Positions 1 to 34,597 are shown, numbered from the stretch's first letter. The stretch: 64,000 nt of DNA from Opisthocomus hoazin (GCF_030867145.1 NC_134427.1:11183001-11247000); one strand, 5' to 3'. Program-made: numbers and translations. Notes: generated from the sequence alone by a model not told the origin.

Positions 1-3000
1 TTCCTGCTAGAGAGAGCGGAGCCAGGCGGGAGCACTGGGCTTTGGTGAGGAAGGGTGGGCTTATCCCCATCCAGCTCTGTGCTGCTTTGCTTGGCACAGG
101 ATGACAGATGCCTGCTCAGTGCCTCTTCCTCGCTGAGAGCACGGTGATCAACGGGATGCTCTCTCCATATGATGGAGGTGCAGCTGGTAGAAGAGGTGGG
201 ACCTGTGCTAAGCACCGATCCTCTGCCTTGGCATCACAGGACCCTTTGCTGGAGACTTCTGATAGACTTTTGTCTGCTGAGCAGCTGCTAATTCAGTTGG
301 TTTGAAAATGGATGGCAAAATCCCTTCCCTCCTATGTTATCTGGCATTTCTGCTTCCTCTGGTTCCCTGGGCACAGGGCACCCACCCGACACGCTGGCAG
401 CAGAGCTGGAGTCTCATCTTGGCGTTCTCCCATTTCCCTGGTACTCACTGCACCTGGTGGGCACTGTGGGATCACCAGGGATCTGATCTTCACCTCCCCC
501 TCCTACAGTCCCCTGGCTCTGCCTGTTCTCACGCACATCAGGAAACATCAGTCTCATTTTTTTTCCTGGTTTTACGCCCAGATGAGAGATGTCAGTGAGG
601 GTCCAGTTCAGCCTTACCTCAGCGTATGTGGGGTGCCAGAAAGCTGTCCCCGAGTTTCTCGAGCAGTCCAAAGACATGCAAGGACAGCAGGGAGACACGA
701 GGCTCGGCTTGGGAGAGGTTTGCTTCTTGTGGGAGAAGTAGACTTGGAGAGGGGAATGCAGGGGTAAGCAGCCCCTAGTGGGCTCTGGCTGGGGGGCAGC
801 AGGATGAGGCCAGGTAAGGTTGAAGCTCATGAAAAGGATGCTGTTTGCCATCGTCATGACTTCCAGGAGGACCTTGTCCACAAGGGCTGAGGGAAGTGTC
901 CACTAGCACAATGGTGTCCTTGCAACCACAGAACTGGAATCTACCCTTGGCTAGCAGCCATAAGCGGACAGATCCCGTGCCTCAAGACAGAAACAATCTC
1001 TGTTTCTGTCTCATTGCCATTTTGGTCTCTGTTGCTGTTGGGCTCTCTTGATGAGGATCTGAGGTTGCAGATTTGGGCAGGGAGCTGCTGTACTTTGATG
1101 CTCACGACTGTAAGAGGATACAGGTTGTTACCTGCTCTTTGTAACAAAAACCTCCTCCCGTGTCTGCCGGGAGCGATGCTTCAAAGTGGGCATCTGCTGA
1201 GGCAGAGCTGTGCTCAGGGACCTCTGAGAAGCAGCAGGGAGCATGAGAGCCTTCTTGGCACTGGGGGTTTCCTTTCCTTGTCATTGCTGGTCCTTGCAGC
1301 CTGCCTGTATGTCCTGCTTCATCTTTGTCTGCTCCCTCTGGAGAGACAGGGCATCCCCAGGCTGCCCGATTTGCTCTGGTCCAGCTTATTTCTTAACACT
1401 AGGCAGCCTCTACAGTAAAACACATTAAAGGATTTTTTGCCAGAGGTTTTAGGCTTTCTGCTTTTTTGTGCTTGAAGATAGAAAATATGGGAGGAGAAAG
1501 CTACAAGGAAAAATAGAAAATACATTTTGGATTAAATTTAAATAAGCTTATTTCCTAGCTGCTGGCTTGCCTGGCCACCAGTCCTTAGCAAGCCCTGTTT
1601 CCATGAGCAAGAGTCAGACTTTGCAGAGCTGCCGTGGCTGCAGGCTGACCCTCCAGGCTGGAGGATTTCCGTGGTCTTCTGCTCGGTCACACCAGCTTTG
1701 GTTTCGGTTTAGGAATGTGAGCGGCTGATGGCTCTTGCTGAAGGCAGGCTTCCCTGCTTGAGGAAGCTGCATGTCTTAGTTGAGTAGAGGCTGTTGTGGG
1801 CTTGGGCTGGACCATCTAACTGCCTGAGTTCCTTCTGAGGTGACTGACACCACATCTGTCCAGGCTGCCAGCTATACATACGACCTGTGATGACAGTGAT
1901 CTCTGGCTGTGACACCTGTACATACTCTTCAGGTTGCTCACTGGAGCATGTAGCAAATCTGTGCATTTCCAGAGTTCCTGGGAAAGCGCTTAGGGTTTCT
2001 GGGGAAACCAGTAACTCTGGCTTTTATCTTATTCAGCTGCAGATGGGCATTTTTGGATGCCATGCCAGCAGCATGTGTGGGTGGCCGTTGTGCCAGGGGC
2101 CCTGGGGCTTCCCTAGCCCTAGTGCTGCCCCGGGCATGGAGAGCACGGCCAGCGCCGTGGCAGCTCCACTGTGAGCTGATGCTGGCTGTGCAGGGTTGGC
2201 GGCTTTGCCCAGGAGCTCCTCCACAGCCGCCAGCCATTATCCTCGGTGCCGGCACTCGGTGGCAGGGTGGGGCGAGGGGGAAGACAGATGTGGAGGGGAA
2301 GGGTGGCTTCTCCAGTACCTGTGCCTTATTCTGGAGTGTGCAAGTGTGAAATTCAATTTGTAGATAAGCCATATCTGGTGAGGAACACAGGCCACGGCAT
2401 CTGCTGGAGCCAGGCGGTGTCTGGGAGCAGCGCGGCCGGCATGCACAGCATGTCCTGCCTGCCAGCTCTTGCGGAGGCTGACGTCACCTCGGAGGAGCAG
2501 TGGCTGCTGCAGGACATGGCTGCTTGACGCTGTGTCATGTTGGTTCTGGGAGTGCAGCCCCGGCTGCCAGCAGGAGCCCTGCCGAGAGGTGCTGCCCCGG
2601 GGCTGGGCTCCCCTGCCCTGCAGAGGAGAGGGGCACAGCGCAGCGGGAAGCGAGAGGGACCTGGTGCTCTCTGCCACCAGCAGCTTGCAAGCTGGGCAGT
2701 GGGAGGACGAGTGTTGTGGATGGAGGAGCCCATGGCACTTCCAGCAGCGATGTTTTCCTGCCTCCACGTTCAGATCTTCCCTTCCTGACGTTTCCAGTGA
2801 GTGTCACTTGCTGGTGGGAGCAGAGGGAATGGACATTATAGCGTTAGCAAAAACAACTTGCTCTGGCCTGTGCTCTGTCCTCCATGTGTGTTGCTACCAG
2901 TGGTCACAGCTCCCCTTTTCCTGCCCCAGTCCAGAGCTTTCTGTGTCTCCCACCTCTGAGTGCTTTGCAAAGAGCAGCCTTCTCTTGCAGCTGAAGAGAC

Positions 3001-5449
3001 CAGTGCTATGCGGAGGGGGGCACAGTCACCCAGGCCAGCCACAGCAGAGCTGGGACTGAGCAGTGCCCTGGTCCTCACTGGTGGCTGCTGCTGAGGCTGG
3101 CTGTGTCCCCAGGCAAGCTGCAGTGTCAGGAGGCGGTGGGTCACTGCTGATGCCATCAGGCCTGGAAGGGGCACCAGCATGGTGATGCCAGGACAGTCAG
3201 TCTGTCTGGGTGTTCCTTGCTGGACAGAGAAAGCACTTCTCCCCTGATCCCAGCTTGACTTTTGCAGTATGGTCAGAAAATCATGTCCGGTCTCTGGTCA
3301 GGGCCACTGGCACTAACTCAGCTCAGCAGCTTGTGTCAGGCAGGGTGTGCTGGGGCACTCGCCTCTCTGAGTAGGATGATGGCCTGGGGTTCAGCCGGGG
3401 CATCTCTCTGATGAAGGGTGGGACCTGCAGCTCTCCTATCTGTGGGAAGCCAGGGGCCATGGGGTGGGACAGCCCTGCATCCCAGGGTCTGGGCATGTGG
3501 GTCTGCGCGCAGCCTGTCTGGTGTTCCACTTGGAGGTGGGGACTGTTGTAACAAGGTGGAGGTGGTGTGGGCAGTGGAGGTAATGCTAGCTCAAACATCT
3601 CCTGGGACAGCTTTCCTGCGCATTGCCACCAAGGACCCTGCAGCGAGGAAACGATGTGGTGCTGGACCGCAATGCTTGGGCTTCCTAGCACTGTGAGGGA
3701 GCATGCATGGCCCTGCTGCCTGCATTGTGACCCTGGAGGAGTGGCTATGCTGGGATGGCCCACACCCTCCGCTCGCAGAGGGTTTTACTGTCTCCACAGA
3801 GCCACCCTGCTCCACAGACTTTGTGGCTGGGTTGGTGTGCCAGGGTACAAAATGGGGTGGGAACGGGTGGTGCAGGAAGGTGGTGCTTGTACACTGCCTG
3901 ATAACTTGTAACCTTATCTCTGCACAGGAAAACTGACTAATTATGTCGTGTTTCAGCTTCTGTGGAAAAGTTGGTTCCTGCTTGTCTCTAAGTATTTTCC
4001 TCATCTTTGTTCTTTGCCCTGGATTTTGTTACCTTTAGCCCAGATCACCTCCCCGAGCTGGTTTACAGTTCTGCCCTGCAAAAGTTTGCTCAGCTGACAA
4101 AGAGTGGTAGGCAGTGATGTCAGGCAGAAATAGGTGGTTGGGGCAGGTATTGGTAAAGGAAACAACCCTTTATCAGCTCTGCCACTGAAACCGGAGGTTC
4201 TTAGAGCTACTGTCTGGATTACAGCCTGTGATTAAGTGGTTTTGGCTTCCTGCTTTGCGTCAGTAAAAATGAAACATTGAGAACTTACTTTGGGTATAGC
4301 TGTTCCCATTCAAATCACTATTGGGTTTTGTTGCCCACCCTCTCTAGTTGCATTTGCAGGAAGTCTGTATTTTAAGCTGCAGTCGTTCCTCTCTGCCCAG
4401 CCCACCTCCTTACATTTATAGAGCCTCCTCCGGGCCAAGCTAGTCCATGGAAAGCATTGGCTGTGCAGGCACTCAGCCTGCCTGCAGCCACCGATGCATT
4501 TTCAGCTTTCCTTGGAGCACATGCGAGATGTCTTGACCCATTATTAGCACAGGTGGTGGTACAGGTAGGACAGGGCTTTGTGCAAATTGCCCATGGCCCA
4601 GTTGGTTGGAGGGGATCCATGTCCTTTGCAGAGCTGAGTGTTCAGAAAGGAGCTTGGGTGACTGGGGTATGAGAGAGTTTTGGGGAAGAACGTTCCATCA
4701 GCAGCTGGGTTTCATGCTTGCTGCATAGTTTGGGGCATTTCAGAAATGGGGTGTCATTACATCAAACCAGCCTCTCTGGGTTACTGAAGTCTCTTTTGTT
4801 TATTAAATTTCAAACCTCCTTTTGCTAACATAGGAAATATGAACTTGTTTGGACTTAGAGTTTCAGAAGCTTGTTGCTCTGAAAAGAGTCTTGTGCTTGT
4901 GTAATTGCTCCCTAGCATGGGTCAGTCATAATGATCCACGTTAACTTAAAAACCAGGGCCCCTGCTAGCCACAGTGGTTTCTGAGGCAGTCGTTTGGGAG
5001 AGCACGTAGGAGCCATTACTCTGGCAGATGTGAGGGGGATGGTGGTGAGCAGCTGGGATAATGTCACCGCGTGGCTTGCCGAAGCTGGAGAAGGAAGTGA
5101 GGGGAATGCTGCTTGCACAAACAGCTCTCTCTTGCTGGGTGAGATTTGCACTCCAGTCGCTAGCTGTGGAGTGTTGATCTCAGATTTGTGAGGGAGCTTA
5201 TATAGCCTTAAAGTAGGTGCCTGGTGCTTGTTTGTGATGTGCTGGAGAGCAAACGGGTTGTCTTGGCATGAACTTTGTGCTCGTGCCAAGGGCTTGCTGA
5301 AAGCGGATTGTCTGTCAGTACACTCCTGAATAAGTGTCTGGAAATTCCAGGGTTCTGTGGATGCACTTTTGCATTGTCAGTCACCTGCCTGTGCAAAGCG
5401 AGTGGTGGAGTATTTCTGCCATTTATTTATAAAGCACTGTTTCCTCTAG
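1..5449. other. upstream flank, no gene recognised
   Basis: I see no protein-family match in any frame, no convincing exon flanked by splice sites, and no RNA gene. The sequence has the composition of avian intergenic or intronic DNA with scattered short open frames. In mammals MED12 lies upstream of NLGN3, but none of its coding sequence is apparent here. Part of a two-copy repeat lies at 4370-4583 and is listed separately. Confidence 0.6.
4370..4583 (+). repeat. unclassified dispersed repeat, copy A
   Basis: This 214 bp stretch is nearly identical in long blocks to 26353-26558, in the same orientation and about 22 kb away. Shared blocks include the stretch around TTTATAGAGCCTCCTCCGG, the block AAAGCATTGGCTGTGCAGGC and the 3' portion GACCCATTATTAGCACAGG. 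Weaker similarity extends upstream to about 4265. It does not resemble CR1. It could be a SINE, an LTR or DNA-transposon fragment, or a local duplication; two copies alone cannot decide. Confidence 0.8.
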
Positions 5450-5775
5450 AATAAAACAGGAGATTTCAGTTGGAAGGGGCCTACAACGATCATCTAGTCC
5501 AGCCGCCTGACCAGTTCAGGGCTGACCAAAAGTTGAAGCGTGTTGTTGAGGGCATCGTCCAAATGCCTCTCAAACACGGACAGGCCTTGGGGCATCGACC
5601 ACCTCTCTAGGAAGCCCGTTGCAGTGTTTGACCACCCTCTCGGTAAAGAAATGCTTCCTCATGCCCAGTCCGAACCGCCCCCGGTGCAGCTTTGAACCAT
5701 TCCCACACAGCCTACGGCTGGGTGCCAGGGAGCAGCCTACCGCACCTCCCCCTCCGCTTCCCCTCCTCGGCGAGG
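5450..5775 (-). mobile_element. CR1 LINE 3' fragment
   Basis: The segment reads as the antisense of a CR1 3' end: TTGGAAGGGGCC, then CATCTAGTCCAGCCGCCTGA, the motif GACCACCTCTCTAGGAAGCC, and GTAAAGAAATGCTTCCTCAT, all standard landmarks of CR1 3' regions. It is 5'-truncated and diverged, with no intact reading frame. The truncated end merges into the CpG island that follows, around 5775. Confidence 0.88.
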
Positions 5776-6200
5776 CGCCTGGTGCCCGCGGGCCGGCCGG
5801 GCTGCGCTGTCTGCCCGCTCGGGCGTGGGGACGGCCCGGGGCCCCGGCGGAGGGAGGGCCCGGTGCCCGGCGCGGGGCCGGCCCGGTGCCCGGTGCCGGG
5901 CGGAGGGTGCTGAAGGGACAGCTCCCGGCCGCGCGGGTGCGGGTGGCCCCTCCCGCCCCGCGGGGCCGGTGAGCGGGGCGCGGGGCGGCGGCTCCCGCTC
6001 CGCTCCGGGGAGCAGCGCTCGGCCCCGCCGGGCCGTCCAGGCCGGAGCAGAGCGGGGCCGCCCCCGGCTACGGCAGCGTGTGCGCGACCCCAGCCCGGGG
6101 CCGCTGGTGTGCCCTCCTCCCGGGCCAGGCCAGGCTCGCCTCCTGTGCTGCCGGTTGTGCTGGCTGGGAGCAAGCGTGTGTGCGGCCGTGCCAAGGCCAG
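5750..6200 (+). promoter_or_regulatory. CpG island, candidate NLGN3 promoter and exon 1
   Basis: A dense run of CpG dinucleotides and GC boxes occupies about 5760-6130, in contrast to its flanks. No long conserved protein is encoded. A good splice donor, CCG|GTGAGC, lies at 5968/5969 and could close a non-coding first exon on the plus strand. The first coding exon of NLGN3 is 7.5 kb downstream, so this would be its 5' UTR exon. Strand and gene assignment are inferred from position; it could serve another transcript. Confidence 0.55.
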
Positions 6201-9200
6201 GGCGCCGCGTGTGCTGTTTCGACAGCGGTTCTCGTTAACCCCTGCCCCTGCGGGGAACCAGCTGTAAACTGGAACTGTGCAAGCAGCAAGGTGAGGGAGA
6301 GAAAAGCTGCCACTGGTTCTTCACACTGGGGTCAGAGAAGCCGTAATGTGAGATAATCCAGATTATTTCTATCCAGAAATTGGCGCTGAACAGCCTGCTC
6401 CCAGCAGCTATCCCTGAGCCACGGGGAAACCCGGCAGCCCACCAAGAGGCTGCTGCCGCTGCCCTCTTCACGGCCAGGGATCTGTCCCGGCAGAGCTTCT
6501 TGCTCGCACAGCAGCCACTGGCTGTGTCACCTGGCCCTGCCTCAGCTTTCCACCAGACTCCTGGGAAGCAGCAAGTGGGAAGCTCAGTCAAAATCTAGAC
6601 CAGCTCAAGGTGAGCATGTAGCCCACTCCAGAAGAGCCCAGGCTTTCAAGCACAGTTGTCCTTGGGTCCTCTATAGAGGCCACCCTCTGCTTGCATCGGC
6701 AGTATTGGGTGCTGACCCCAACACGGTCCCTGCTGCAGTGCTCACTGGCTGTCCTTCAGCAGCATCGCCAGTCTCAGCTCAGTGACACTGAGAAACCTCC
6801 TGAAGTTTTTGAGCTTTTGATGCTAAAGAGGAGTTGGAAATGAGCCAGGCGACCTCACCTGCTGGGTACTGTGCCTTCTGGAGTCCAGCATCGAACAGTG
6901 TGCTGTTGTTCAACACCAAAAAGGTGTGGAAAGGCTAATGTGTGGGCAAGGGAAAGGTCTGCTTTGCCCCTGGTGTCCTTCTCAAGGCAAGCTTGGCTCC
7001 TTCCTGAAGGACTCGTTAAAGACCGTGGAGCAGCTGAGGACAGGCCACATTGCAGCAGCAGGAGGCCATTGGCACCGCAGCAGAAGTGGCACTTGAAATT
7101 GTCTGTTTCTAGGGATTTTGGTAACATTCTTCTATTCTGAATGGGAGCTCTCGAGGATCTTGGCACACGTCTGGGAGTTGTCAAAGAGCTTCTGTCCCAC
7201 ATATGTTCTTGCAGCATTGAGGAACTTAACTGACACTTCTCACGTGATCTCTCATCCTCTCCCCAGGTTAAAGGATGTGCAGTGGAGTGTCTCGTAGGCT
7301 TCTGACACTCAGCTTGCTTTAAAAATTAGTGGTGCTGTGAGCAGAAGTTAGGAAAGGCAAGTCACAGGGATGTATCTCGCACTTGAAGCAAACAAGGGTG
7401 AAGTTTGTGACAGTTTTTCCTTCTGTCCCACCAAAGTGACTGTGGTGCCTAGACATCAGAGGTGCTGCAGATTTGCCTTTAGGAGGAGAGCGGGATAGGG
7501 CACACTGGACTCTGGGGGAGACCTCTGCAGAGTGAAGAACAGATGTGATGGGCTCCACCGTACTGGGAAGCCTCCTATGTGTTCTACTCTGTCAGAGCAT
7601 CCTAAATGCTGAAAGTTGCATGGCTAAGGTGGCCGTAGTTCGCCCAGATGGTGACAAATGCTGAACGAATGAGGGCAGCTGCAGAGCTGTCAGCCAGGGT
7701 GATGAGAAGTACAGGATACTTGGCTGGAGGGGATGCTGAGAGGTCACTTGGTCCATCCATCTGCCATGTAGCACCCTTTGCAGATATGCATGGGACGTTT
7801 TAACTTTTCCTGGTATACACTTGACTCTGCTTTCTCAATATGAATGTGTCTCCTACCTAGCATGAAATTCAGTGTCAGACTCTTTTGACCTTTTTTGCAG
7901 TGGCCTTTACATGTTATAAAACTGCATCCTCTGACTTGTCTAGACTAGCCCCTCTCTTCCAGGCTTTTGTCAAAGGCTTTTTGGTGATCTTGCTGGTCTC
8001 CTGTGGCCTCTCTCAGCTGGCCCAAATCTTCTGGGGAATGAACTGGTTCTCTGGAGGAGAACAGTATAATTACTTGATGTGCCTTTATGATCTGAAAGGA
8101 GAGCAGAGTGATTACTTCACGTGTCTTTATAAGCTGGCCTTTTACACATCCTGCTGTATTTGCTTTTTTTTGTGGCAATGACATGCTGGCTCATGTTCGG
8201 TTTGTACTCCCCTGTAGCCCTTATGACCCCTCTGGCAGAAACGCTGCTGTCTTTTCTTCTGTAGTCTGTTTGTGCAGTTTTTTACCTCCCAATGACTTAC
8301 CGCCCTGCCCATCATTTCTCAGCCCTTTCCCCAGTCTGTCAGGAGCGTGTCAAATTCCTGTCCTGGCCTCCAAAGTGCTGGCTGTCATGTGCAGATTTTA
8401 AAACATACTCTGTTCTGTCACTTAGATTGTTCATGGAAAAGCAGAGCAGTAGCAGCAGCGTGGCAGACCTTTCTGAAACCCTACTTGTCCCCTTTCAGTG
8501 TAACTGCAAACCACTGGTAACCATGTGCTCTGTGATGGACCTGAAGTCCTGGGAATTGCTCCCACAGTGCTGTGGGACTGGAAAACATCTGCATATGGCA
8601 TGTATGGAAACCTGGATTGGGTGAGAAAAATCCACTGGACACAATCCATAGCACGTAACCACCAACTTTTCTCTGTAGAGTTATCCTCCAGCAATGACCC
8701 AGACCACACGCATCAGAGTGTGAGAGCTGAGACCTGCTGGCAAAGGGATGCTCTTTAGGAGCTGTTGGGACACATGGACACCAGCATGTCTGTCCAGTTG
8801 TGCTGCACCTTCTGTGCTCCCCAGGGCTTCTATGGGGTTTCTGCAATGTCGCAGGCCAGGTGGGATGGGACCGGGTGTTGGTGAGAGAGAGCCAGGGTCA
8901 CTGCCCAGTGGAGGAGAGCAGCTGGCAGGGTGGGGAGCGCATCTGGCAGGTGCTGCTGCCTGAGAGCTGAGCATCAGCCTGAGGTCCTGGAGCACAGGCT
9001 GGGGAAGTGTTTGGTGATCACTCACCCTGGGGGAGAGGAGGCAGAGGTTCCTCATGCTGCCTGCCAGGTGCATGTCTGTGCTGGGGTTGCATGGGCTGTC
9101 CCCAAGCTACCTCTGACCGTGCCATAACGGGGTCAGATGGTGAGCAGAACTGCACAAGGCAGAGTGCAATGAGGGTGCAATGGGACATCCCATCCTCTTG

Positions 9201-12200
9201 CCATCAGGAGGAGATCATCCGTCAGTGCCAGTCGGCCGGTTTGAGGTCCCAGTCCGTCCTGTCTCTGGACTACACGGAACACAGAGCTGCAGCATCAATG
9301 TGATGAGCTTGCGGTTGGGTCAGCCCGAGTGCTCAGGAGCAGGAGGCTGCACCCTGACGAAGGGTTGGGTAGGAGGGCAGGCTGCCTGCTTCCATCTCCT
9401 CGGCTGCCTGCCAGGGAAGGTGTGGATCCAGCTCGTCTGGCTGCTGTTGAGATGCCTGACTGTGCATCTGCGAGGGAGGCTTCTAGAGGATCCTGCCCGC
9501 CCAGGTTTCCATGGAGAGCGTCTCCTTGTTGAGGAGGGAGCCGTCTGGCAGACAGTACAGCCGTGGAAATACCGATAGAGCATTTGTTTTCCAAAGCACA
9601 TGAATAACATCCCTAACAGCTAGCAGCCTCACTTCCTCCGCTTGCCCCACCAGCGGTCTGGCAGAGCGACCTGGGATGCCTGCGGTGTCTTTATCCTCCC
9701 AGCTCCTCGCTGTGCGCTCGTCTGAGCATCCCCAGTTTGGCTCTATCTGCCCAGCCCGCCCGGTTTCCCTTCCAGTTGGCAGGCATGGCTCCTCCTGGCA
9801 CAGGGCTGCAGGGAGGCAGCAGCCATCTTCGCTGGGGGACGCGTTTGACTTCACTGCTGGAGGGAAGAACGGAGCGTTGTAGGCGGCAAAACTGGGGAAG
9901 TTTTGCTCCCACCTCCCGTGGGATGTGAGTGGAATCGCTTCCGTGAACGAAATGTGCTTCCTTGGATCTCCTGGTTATTTTGCATGCTTTTGAAAGACCA
10001 AGGGGAAGCTTAAGAGCTGTCGAGGCAGCAGACGGCAATGCAAGGTGAATGCAACAGCCCCTGGTGAAGGGGACTGAGCTTGGGTTTTCACGGCAGTCTG
10101 TCAATATTAAATAAAGGCTAAGTTCCCATCCTAAATGTTATGTTAACATGAAGTTACAGCAGAAAGCACAGAGCACAGAACAGCAATATGAGGGTATAAG
10201 ATGTGTTATGAGGGTATTGTAACCATCTCTAATGAGGCATTTGAAACCCAGGGAATTCGAGATTTAGGGTTTGCATCATTTTTTGAGTTTGTAATTGAAA
10301 AACAATCCAAACATAGGAAGGCTTAGGGGCATGTTACTGAGATTGTTTGGGTGCCTTTATTCTGTGCTGCGGGGACATGGGCAGATGGAAGGAAAAAGTC
10401 TTTGAAAAATGATAGAACCAAATGTGGAATTACAAGTGTTAAAATACCGTGATCTGGATTTGAGTGTTGAGACATTGTGGCTGTCCCAGGCAATGGTAGG
10501 GCTGCTGGATCTGGACTGTGCATCTCTATATCTGGACATATTTGGCTGTCGCTGATGTAACTCACCACTGTGCATGATGCTTCCTAAAACTTATAACTGA
10601 AAACAGTTGCAAGCCCACTAGCATCATTTTGTTTAAGTTAAGGACGTGTACTTGGAACTTCAATTCTACCTTAGCTTATGTTTTTTGTCTTCAGATTTCC
10701 ATCTTTTTTAAAAGCTATTAAAAGAACCATGATGAGGATTAAACAAAAACCCTAAGGACTATCATCAGAACATAATTCTGAGGAGCTGCAGCAAGAAGCT
10801 GCTTTTTGGCTGTATTTTGTAAAAAGAGATTCCTCATTGTGCCACGACAGGGTGTGCGGCTGCTCCAAGGGCACCAGGTGGGTGGTGAATTCGGCCCCAA
10901 TTTTGCAGCGACTGGTGTGCTCAGCCCAGCTGGGCAGCTGTGGGCTGTGGAGCAGCGCTGGCTGGTGCCACGAAATTGCTTGGCTGGAGGAGCTGCTTGA
11001 GGAGCAATGCCCATGGCAGTGTGTGGCCGCAGCCCCGAGGAAGCTCTCAAGTCGGGAAATCAGTGGGTAAGCCACCGCTGGCAGGGCTGTGGTGTTCCTG
11101 CAGAGGGAAAATGATGATGGGTCAGTTGAAATGACTCTGCAGGGAGTTGTGGGCACTATCATAAAGACTGGAAGCTGCCCATAGCTTCCAGTCATACAAA
11201 TTAGATACGACAGTCATTAATGATTTGGCTTTATCCTAACCTGTGGTACCCGAAGGAGCCTGACCGAAGAGGTTTGCCTTCCAGCAATGCCAGGCAGAGT
11301 GATGAGGCTGAAGCACCTTTGAGATCCCACTTGGGAATGCAGCTTTCAGGGGTCCCAGGCTGTCATTACACCCCTGGGATGTCACTGTTAGTCCAAGGTC
11401 CATTCTCTGATGAAGGAGGAGCATTGCTGCAAGAAATATTAGACAAGTTATGGTTTTCTGTTGGAGCTGGAGGCAGAGCAGGGCAGCTGAGGCACTGCGT
11501 GCGCTGTGAGGCAGCTCCAGTGGTGGTGGGGCAGAGCAGAGTTTGGGGCCTCTGGGTGCCTCAGCTGTATTTTTGTGCCTCAATTCACTGTTTGTTTCTT
11601 AGCCTTCAGCAGCTGTTTGGGGGGATGCAGTGGCAGCAGTGTCATGCTCGCTTTGGGTTGGTTTCTGTCACTGCCTGGTGGGGCAGGAGGAGGTGGAGGA
11701 GAATGATGCGCAGAGGTGATGGGGGTCAGGGATGGACCAAGGATCAGCCCGGTCATGATCGCTCAGCCCTCATGTCGTGGCCATGCTGTGGATGGGGCAG
11801 AAGCTGTTACAGCTTCTCCCCATCTTTTATACCACCGTCCTTGTCTGGCGTTGCCTGCAGTCCCTCTGCGGTCTCTAGAAAGGTGCCTGCATGCCCAGCC
11901 TTGCGAGGCCTTGCTGCTCTGGCGGGCTGGACAGAGTGACATGATTTTCTGGGCTGAGTATTTCTCATTACGCCTGTCATACCCTGATTTCTGAGCCTGC
12001 TGTGCTCCCTGGGCTTATCGGGAGGGCAGACACAGCACGGGCCCATTTCTTTAATGACCAGCAGTGAATTGCCTGCACATGTGCAGTGCAGGTTTGAGAC
12101 GCCCTCCACGGGTTTGGTTAGTGTTTTTTTTTCCTGCGGATTTTCCTTGTTGGACGAGGTGTTCTCCATTTGTGGAGTCCCTGCCCAGCTGAGCCTTCAC

Positions 12201-13527
12201 CAGCACCGCGTCCTCCCATCTGCATGCAGCCCTTATTTTGTGCTCCAATAATTCCAAGGCAGCTCTGCTCTCCTCTGAGCTCGGGAGAGATTTACCGGGT
12301 GGGCATGTAAGGATGCTCTGGGGCGAAACGCAGGTGCCCCGCCGCCACTGCCACCTCCCCCGGGTAAGGCCGGCGGCTCCCCCCGCCCGGGCACCCCGGG
12401 AGCGGCGAGGGGCACTCTGACGAGCCCCGAATGTGGCAGGCGGTGCGGGGAAGGGCAGCTCCCCCCCTTCCCCCCTCCCGGCACGGGGATGTGGGAGTGG
12501 GGCTCTGCCTCCCCGGGGTTGCTCAGGCAGCAGCCCGGGCAGGGAGGGGGTGGCGGGGAGGCTGCCTGGAGGGACCCTGACTGGTCCCATCCTGCCCACC
12601 CAGCACCCGGGTTGTGCATTGGGGCTTGCCGCTTTGGCTGGCGGCAGGTGGAGGGACAAAGCTGGCTGGAGAGCGTGTGGGCGGGTGAGATGGGTGTCTG
12701 GGTAGGACACACAGGTCTAATTTGCTGGTGGGTTGGTGGCACCCGAACAGGGGAGTGGTGCTGGGATGGAGACGAGGCGAGGAGCACAGACTGCATGGCG
12801 TGGGAGTGCAGTGGGCTCTGGTGCAGGGGCCATGCCAGGCAGCGGTGGTGCCCGACAGGTTTGTTGTGGGGAGGGACAGTGCCAGGGAAGTGGCACTGTC
12901 CTGCTCATCTTGACACCCACAATCTGCCGCTGATTCCCTCCGGCAGCGTGGGGCAAGGGCTCCATGACACCATGCAGGGCGGCTGTGGGGCTCACCCAGG
13001 CAGGGCAGGGGCCGGGCTGGCCCCTGAGCACCGGGGACAGGCTCTGCCAGTATGGACAGACACCGTCCATGTGTCTGCACGTGCTCTGCTTGTACTGCCC
13101 ATGCTTGCTTACTCCCATAGCTGCCTGCCTGGGCGGTAGCAGAGGCAAGGAGCACCCGTGGGTGGGAGGGTCCAGCCGGGGATCCTGACTCCTTCTGCGC
13201 TGCAGCTCTTTGACTCTTCCCAGAGCAAGTCTGCTGTTAATTCCCTCCATCTCTCCACAGCATCAACAGTCCCCTCTGGGCCAGGCCGTTGGCAGGCGGG
13301 CAGCAGTGGGCAGCTGGCAGGCTGTGAGGAGCGGTGGCACATCTCCCTGCATCCGTGCTCCTAACTCACCCAGCAGAAGGTGTGGCTGGGCTGCGCGCTC
13401 CTGACTTCCAGCTCTCCTGCTCTGTCTGTTCCTGGTGGGCAAATTGGAGGCTTGGCATGATGGGGATGCCCTGAGCACTCGCCCCAGGAGCTTCAGGCCT
13501 GGATGTTGGTGCTGCTCCTCCCGGACG
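6201..13527. other. probable NLGN3 5' UTR intron
   Basis: No conserved coding exon is visible. If the island at 5.75-6.2 kb is the NLGN3 promoter, this is its first intron plus a short untranslated leader in front of the ATG. Possible acceptors for the coding exon are the pyrimidine-rich AGs near 13205, 13260 and 13408. A two-unit 42 bp tandem duplication is at 8056-8139. A smaller GC-rich patch lies at about 12330-12560. Confidence 0.45.
8056..8139. repeat. imperfect 42 bp tandem duplication
   Basis: Units 8056-8097 and 8098-8139 align end to end without gaps. Both begin GGAGA.CAG and contain ATTACTT followed by TG.CTTTAT. They differ at about a quarter of positions, so the duplication is old. 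No known repeat family is recognised. Confidence 0.7.
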
Positions 13528-34544
<21,017 letters not shown>

Positions 34545-34557
34545 CTGCCCGCCGCCG

Positions 34558-34597
34558 GCACACACGCATGCACGCACGCACACGCACACAGACACTG
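34558..34597 (+). repeat. (ACGC)n/(CA)n microsatellite in 3' UTR
   Basis: Alternating CACACACGCATGCACGCACG-type sequence starting 14 nt after the NLGN3 stop. It is alternating purine-pyrimidine. Confidence 0.85.

Noticed and set aside
1-5449. Possible 3' end of MED12, expected upstream of NLGN3 by human synteny
   Set aside because: No MED12-like coding segment is visible on either strand.
7885-8181. Small hydrophobic 98-codon frame
   Set aside because: Membrane-like composition arises from T-rich DNA and the 42 bp duplication; no promoter, splice sites or homologue recognised.
13435-13527. Upstream in-frame methionine extending NLGN3 by 31 codons
   Set aside because: The extension has no neuroligin similarity and would bury the signal peptide; MWLIFW at 13528 aligns with the human start.
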